From Bacteroidota bacterium (lineage in GTDB: Bacteria; Bacteroidota; Bacteroidia; Chitinophagales; LD1): a DNA stretch of 64,000 nt. The stretch spans positions 1 to 64,000 of the forward strand of contig JAPLES010000007.1 in assembly GCA_026391075.1 (NCBI GenBank). The letters run 5' to 3'. How positions within the stretch are numbered: the stretch's first letter is position 1; every line of letters starts with the position of its first letter. The notes beneath the pieces were generated by a model. It had not been told where the DNA came from. It saw nothing but the letters and a program-made list of their open reading frames with translations, and made no database searches. Shown here piece after piece: positions 60,677 through 64,000 of this stretch. The translations under genes were made by a program, and so were the position numbers.

Positions 60677-63484
60677 ATGGCGAAGGAAAAACCACCACAT
60701 AAAAAACCAGTAGCTACAAACAATCAATCGGGTATTCTTTACGCGGTAATTTTTGTTTTCAGTTTTTTGATTTACGCCAATTCTATTTTTAATAATTACA
60801 ATCTTGATGATGAGCTCGTAACCGAAAATCATCGGCTTACCAAAGACGGAATCAGTGCTATTCCTTCCATATTAACCGAACCGTATTACAAAGACAAAAG
60901 CGGTTACTCTTACGAGTATCGTCCTGTTGTTTTGATTTCGTTTGCGGTGGAGCATTCGCTGTTTGGCGAGAATCCGCACATCAGTCACTTCATTAATGTG
61001 CTGTTGTATTCGTTGTTATGTGTTTTGCTTTTTTATGTATTGGCATTGTTGCTGAATAGTTGTTCTGTTATTCTTCCTTTTTTAATCACAATCATTTTTG
61101 CTGCGCATCCTATCCACACCGAAATTGTGGCAAGCATCAAAAACCGCGATGAAATTTTTGCTGTTGGTTTTGCACTACTTGCATTGTTGAGTGCCTTGCG
61201 TTTTATTGATTCTAAGAAGTGGTTTTATCTGTTGTTGCTGGCGCTTGCCTTTGTTGCTTCGTTGCTTTCAAAACAAACCACTAACGTGTTTATCGTTTTT
61301 ATTCCAGTGATGCTGATTGTGTTTCGTAAAATCAAATTCAGTCAGGCAATGTTGTTGTTCTTTATGCTTGTTGCGGTTGCTTTTCCTGTAATGAACATTC
61401 CCAATATTTCAGGCAAGCTGAAAATTATTTCTGCGGCTTTTCTGTTTGTGTCGTTTATGTTTTTGTTGATGAACAATTTTTTCAGCGCAGAAGGATTCAA
61501 GGATTTTGTTTCTAAATTCAACCAAAAGATGAAATCTGCTTTTAAAACAGATGCGGTTGTTGCAAACGCAAATGCGCAATGGATTGCAGAAGCGAAAGGT
61601 TTTTTGAAACTCAACTTCTTTCTATTTTATTTTCTTCCCGCTCTTGTACTTACTTCACTTGGGTTTTACGGGTTGTTCTTTCATCATCTTGTTGTATTGT
61701 ATGCCGCTGTAGTTTTGTTGTGTGCTCTTTTCTACTTCGCCAATGCAGAAGGCAAAACCATCGTGTTGCTTTCGCTAGCCTCAATTGTTATTTCAGTTGT
61801 GGTGATTGGAGGGTTGCCCGATAAATTTTTGCTCTATGCTTTACTGACTTTTGTTGTGTTGACTCTTTTTAATTCAAAAGGAATTCTGAAATTTATTTCA
61901 GCGGTTCTTGCGCTTGCTGTTTGCGCGCTTCTTTTTGTTCAACACGATTTCCGTTTCGTTATCATTCTCATGCTTTATGCAGGCTTCTACTTTCAACAGC
62001 TTCGGTTATTGAAATTTGCAGGCATTGGAATTTTAGTCGCAACATCTTTATTGGTTGCTTTTAAATTCTTTGCTCATAAACATGGCGATGTAAATTTCCT
62101 TTTGCTGTTTCTGCCAATGAGCGCCCTCGTTTGGTTTCTGCATTTCCGTAAAATAGAAATCAAGAGAAGTCTGTTGACTATTTATGTGTTTCTGTTTGCA
62201 GGGCTTGCACTTTCTTGGAATCAAATTCAATTGCCGGGTAATCCTGTTGAAATAAAAAACACACTTACAAAACTCGACTGGAAAAATCCGGTGAACATCA
62301 ATCCTGAAAATGTAAATCGTCCGCTGATTTTTATTGAAAATCCTGTAGGCAAAACAGAACCATTCAATATTCAATTGGGAACTGCAGCCGACATCTTGCT
62401 CAAATATTTCAAATTGATTCTTGTTCCTTACCCAATGTCGTTCTACTACGGATACAGTTATATCACTGCGCATTCTGTTACAGATATTACTTCCATAATA
62501 GGGCTGCTTCTTTACTTCAGTTTGTTTCTACTTTCTGTTTTTCTAATGAAGAAAGATAGTGTGACAGCTTTCGGAATTTTGTTTTTCATTTTCTGTATTT
62601 CAGCCTACACCAATATTGTAGTGCCCGTTCCGGGAATGATGGCTGACCGTTTTCTTTTTATTCCATCACTTGGATTTGCATTTGTTATTGCTTCGCTTTT
62701 GCTCAAAATTTTTAAAACAGATTTTTCTTTTGTTCAAAAAACTTTCTCATGGAGTTCTATTTCGTCACGATTGCGCTATTCCATTATCACGTTGTTGCTT
62801 TTCTATTCGGTGGTTGTAATTTCAAGAAACACTGATTGGAAAGACCACCTTACTTTGTTCCGTCACGATATTTCAGCAGTAGAAAATTCAGCACAGGCAC
62901 AGAATCTATTGGGATTGTATGCCTTCATGCAATCAAAAGATGCTGACCAAATGCAGCGCAAACAATTGCTCGAAGAAGCTGCTGTTCATTTTAAAAAAGC
63001 GTTGGAGGTTTATCCAAATTACCTGAACCCTGCTTACGATTTAGGAAAAGTGTATGAAGGTCTTGGGCAAAAAGATGAAGCGTTTGCACAGTATCAATCT
63101 GCCATGAAAATTGATACAAACTTTGATGCACCATGTTTCAGTATGGCAGTAATGCTGCATAACAAAGGAAAGGTGGAAGAAGCGATTTACTATTACGAAC
63201 GATATGTAAAAATGTATACTAACGACATGAAAGTGTATGCGAATTTATCTTTGGCTTATTACAGTTTGAAACAGTTCGACAAATCAATTGAAACGAATCA
63301 TCGCGCATTAGCAGCTAATCCAAATGAAGTTGAACCTTTGATTAACATTGCTAAAACGTATCGATATTTGAATCTGACGGACAGCGCTATTTATTATTAC
63401 GAAAAAGCTTTGATGGTTAGTCCGAACGACCCACGAGCATTTCCCGATTATCAGAAATTAAAAACACAACAGGTAAGTCAATAG
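60677..63484 (+). CDS. TMTC-like multi-pass membrane protein with C-terminal TPRs
   Basis: This 935-aa protein has an N-terminal GT-C style region: a first helix, then the acidic loop FNNYNLDDELVTENHRLTKD, and AAHPIHTEIVASIKNRDEIF, as in TMTC/DUF1736 O-mannosyltransferase-like proteins. About 15-17 helices are followed by four or five TPRs from about residue 740 (HFKKALEVYPNYLNPAYDLG ... NHRALAANPNEVEPLINIAK). It could transfer a lipid-linked sugar in the periplasm. It starts 2 bp after the dehydrogenase stop. Confidence 0.85.
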   Translation: MAKEKPPHKKPVATNNQSGILYAVIFVFSFLIYANSIFNNYNLDDELVTENHRLTKDGISAIPSILTEPYYKDKSGYSYEYRPVVLISFAVEHSLFGENPHISHFINVLLYSLLCVLLFYVLALLLNSCSVILPFLITIIFAAHPIHTEIVASIKNRDEIFAVGFALLALLSALRFIDSKKWFYLLLLALAFVASLLSKQTTNVFIVFIPVMLIVFRKIKFSQAMLLFFMLVAVAFPVMNIPNISGKLKIISAAFLFVSFMFLLMNNFFSAEGFKDFVSKFNQKMKSAFKTDAVVANANAQWIAEAKGFLKLNFFLFYFLPALVLTSLGFYGLFFHHLVVLYAAVVLLCALFYFANAEGKTIVLLSLASIVISVVVIGGLPDKFLLYALLTFVVLTLFNSKGILKFISAVLALAVCALLFVQHDFRFVIILMLYAGFYFQQLRLLKFAGIGILVATSLLVAFKFFAHKHGDVNFLLLFLPMSALVWFLHFRKIEIKRSLLTIYVFLFAGLALSWNQIQLPGNPVEIKNTLTKLDWKNPVNINPENVNRPLIFIENPVGKTEPFNIQLGTAADILLKYFKLILVPYPMSFYYGYSYITAHSVTDITSIIGLLLYFSLFLLSVFLMKKDSVTAFGILFFIFCISAYTNIVVPVPGMMADRFLFIPSLGFAFVIASLLLKIFKTDFSFVQKTFSWSSISSRLRYSIITLLLFYSVVVISRNTDWKDHLTLFRHDISAVENSAQAQNLLGLYAFMQSKDADQMQRKQLLEEAAVHFKKALEVYPNYLNPAYDLGKVYEGLGQKDEAFAQYQSAMKIDTNFDAPCFSMAVMLHNKGKVEEAIYYYERYVKMYTNDMKVYANLSLAYYSLKQFDKSIETNHRALAANPNEVEPLINIAKTYRYLNLTDSAIYYYEKALMVSPNDPRAFPDYQKLKTQQVSQ

Positions 63485-63485
63485 C

Positions 63486-64000
63486 ATGAATCACTTTTGC
63501 ACCATCACCACAGCCGACCACGCTTACAAAGTTTTTGCTCTTAGCGAATCGCTGATGGCTTATGATGAAAGTATTTCGTTGCATGTGTTAGTGATTGATG
63601 ATTCATTTCCGTCTTCGCCATTTCCGCAGATAAAAATTTATTTTTTGAAAGATGTGAATGCAGAAACGGTTGCACAGAATATTATTTCTAAATACAAAAC
63701 ACAGCGCGATAAATTACGATGGAGCATGAAACCCGCTTTCATGAAACATCTGCTTTCGAAACCGGAAATTGACCAACTTATTTACCTCGATAACGATATT
63801 TTCTTCTGCAACGAGTTTCAGTTCCTGTTCGATTATCTCGATGAATATTCTTTTGCCTTAACTCCGCACAATTACGAACGCACACCCGACCACAGTCAGA
63901 ACATGTTGGAAGCAAACTATCGTGTGGGACTTTATAACGCAGGTTTTGTAGGAGCCAATAAATCCGCGCTTGATACTTTGCAGTGGTGGGCTGAATGTTG
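63486..64000 (+). CDS. Glycosyltransferase (GT8-like), cut by window end
   Basis: The reading frame starts MNHFCTITTADHAYKVFALS at 63486, 1 bp after the TPR protein, and is open to the window end (about 171 codons). IDQLIYLDNDIFFCNEFQFL carries a DxD-type motif (DND) and GLYNAGFVGANKSALDTLQW the usual GT8-like NxGF site. It belongs to the same glycan operon. Confidence 0.8.
   Translation, partial: MNHFCTITTADHAYKVFALSESLMAYDESISLHVLVIDDSFPSSPFPQIKIYFLKDVNAETVAQNIISKYKTQRDKLRWSMKPAFMKHLLSKPEIDQLIYLDNDIFFCNEFQFLFDYLDEYSFALTPHNYERTPDHSQNMLEANYRVGLYNAGFVGANKSALDTLQWWAEC

Overview
The window looks like a chromosomal segment of a Bacteroidota bacterium, probably an uncultured relative of the Chitinophagales/Sphingobacteriales side; the genus cannot be told from this sequence. 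The signs are C-terminal Por/type IX secretion (T9SS) sorting domains on two secreted proteins, a TonB-dependent receptor with a CarboxypepD_reg-like N-terminus, a dialkylresorcinol/flexirubin-type gene set, and promoters of the Bacteroidota form TTTG-N18/19-TAnnTTTG (clear in front of rplU, rpsL, rpsU, queA and the tRNA-tuf operon). Most genes are ordinary core genes.

Layout. 1-5.8 kb: a partial outer-membrane-type protein (DUF6029-like), a TlpA-like thioredoxin, then a minus-strand set of ECF sigma factor, small membrane anti-sigma candidate, CnrX/Spy-like metal sensor and YHYH/T9SS protein, divergent from a VIT/CCC1 iron-manganese transporter. 5.8-8.2 kb: agmatine to putrescine genes aguB and aguA, separated by a four-helix-bundle (4HB) element. 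8.2-13.3 kb: acyl-CoA dehydrogenase, a CMD/SDR pair, an SBBP-repeat T9SS protein, a 21-bp repeat array and an HTH regulator. 13.3-16 kb: tRNA-Thr(TGT)-Tyr-Gly-Thr(GGT)-tuf (minus) and rplU-rpmA (plus). 16-24.7 kb: an eight-gene minus-strand operon with DarA-like, FAD oxidoreductase/halogenase-like, DUF1702, DarB-like ketosynthase, a small unknown, BtrH/DUF4872, and ABC ATPase and permease. 24.7-27.2 kb: TonB-dependent receptor. 27.2-31.6 kb: rpsL-rpsG-fusA-rpsJ-(small secreted protein)-rplC, ended by a terminator where the rest of the S10 operon would be expected.

31.7-40 kb (plus): S66 peptidase, pnuC-nadR-like NAD salvage, TPR histidine kinase, sugar nucleotidyltransferase, nitronate monooxygenase, pyrH and frr, with two more 4HB elements between genes. 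40-44.4 kb (minus): radical SAM/SPASM protein, fabD, folE, queD, thiolase. 44.4-53.4 kb: a lipoprotein, an orphan 238-aa protein, a second 21-bp repeat array, aminotransferase, heptose-7-P kinase, MacB-like permease, queA, xerC/D and rpsU. 53.4-56.1 kb: acyl-CoA dehydrogenase, apt and a secreted transglutaminase-like protein. 56.2-64 kb (plus): a glycan locus with an SGNH hydrolase, two related glycosyltransferases, a UDP-sugar dehydrogenase, a TMTC-like TPR membrane protein and a glycosyltransferase cut by the window end.

The most unusual feature is structural. Three 4HB (S23/23S-rRNA-IVS family) genes each sit between co-oriented genes, twice between classic operon partners (aguB/aguA and pyrH/frr). 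Each is bracketed by its own inverted repeat of about 17-24 nt, built from short near-tandem units that differ from element to element. The same window carries several ORF-less inverted repeats in gene junctions. Together these suggest an intergenic relative of the rRNA intervening sequence, with full and empty forms.
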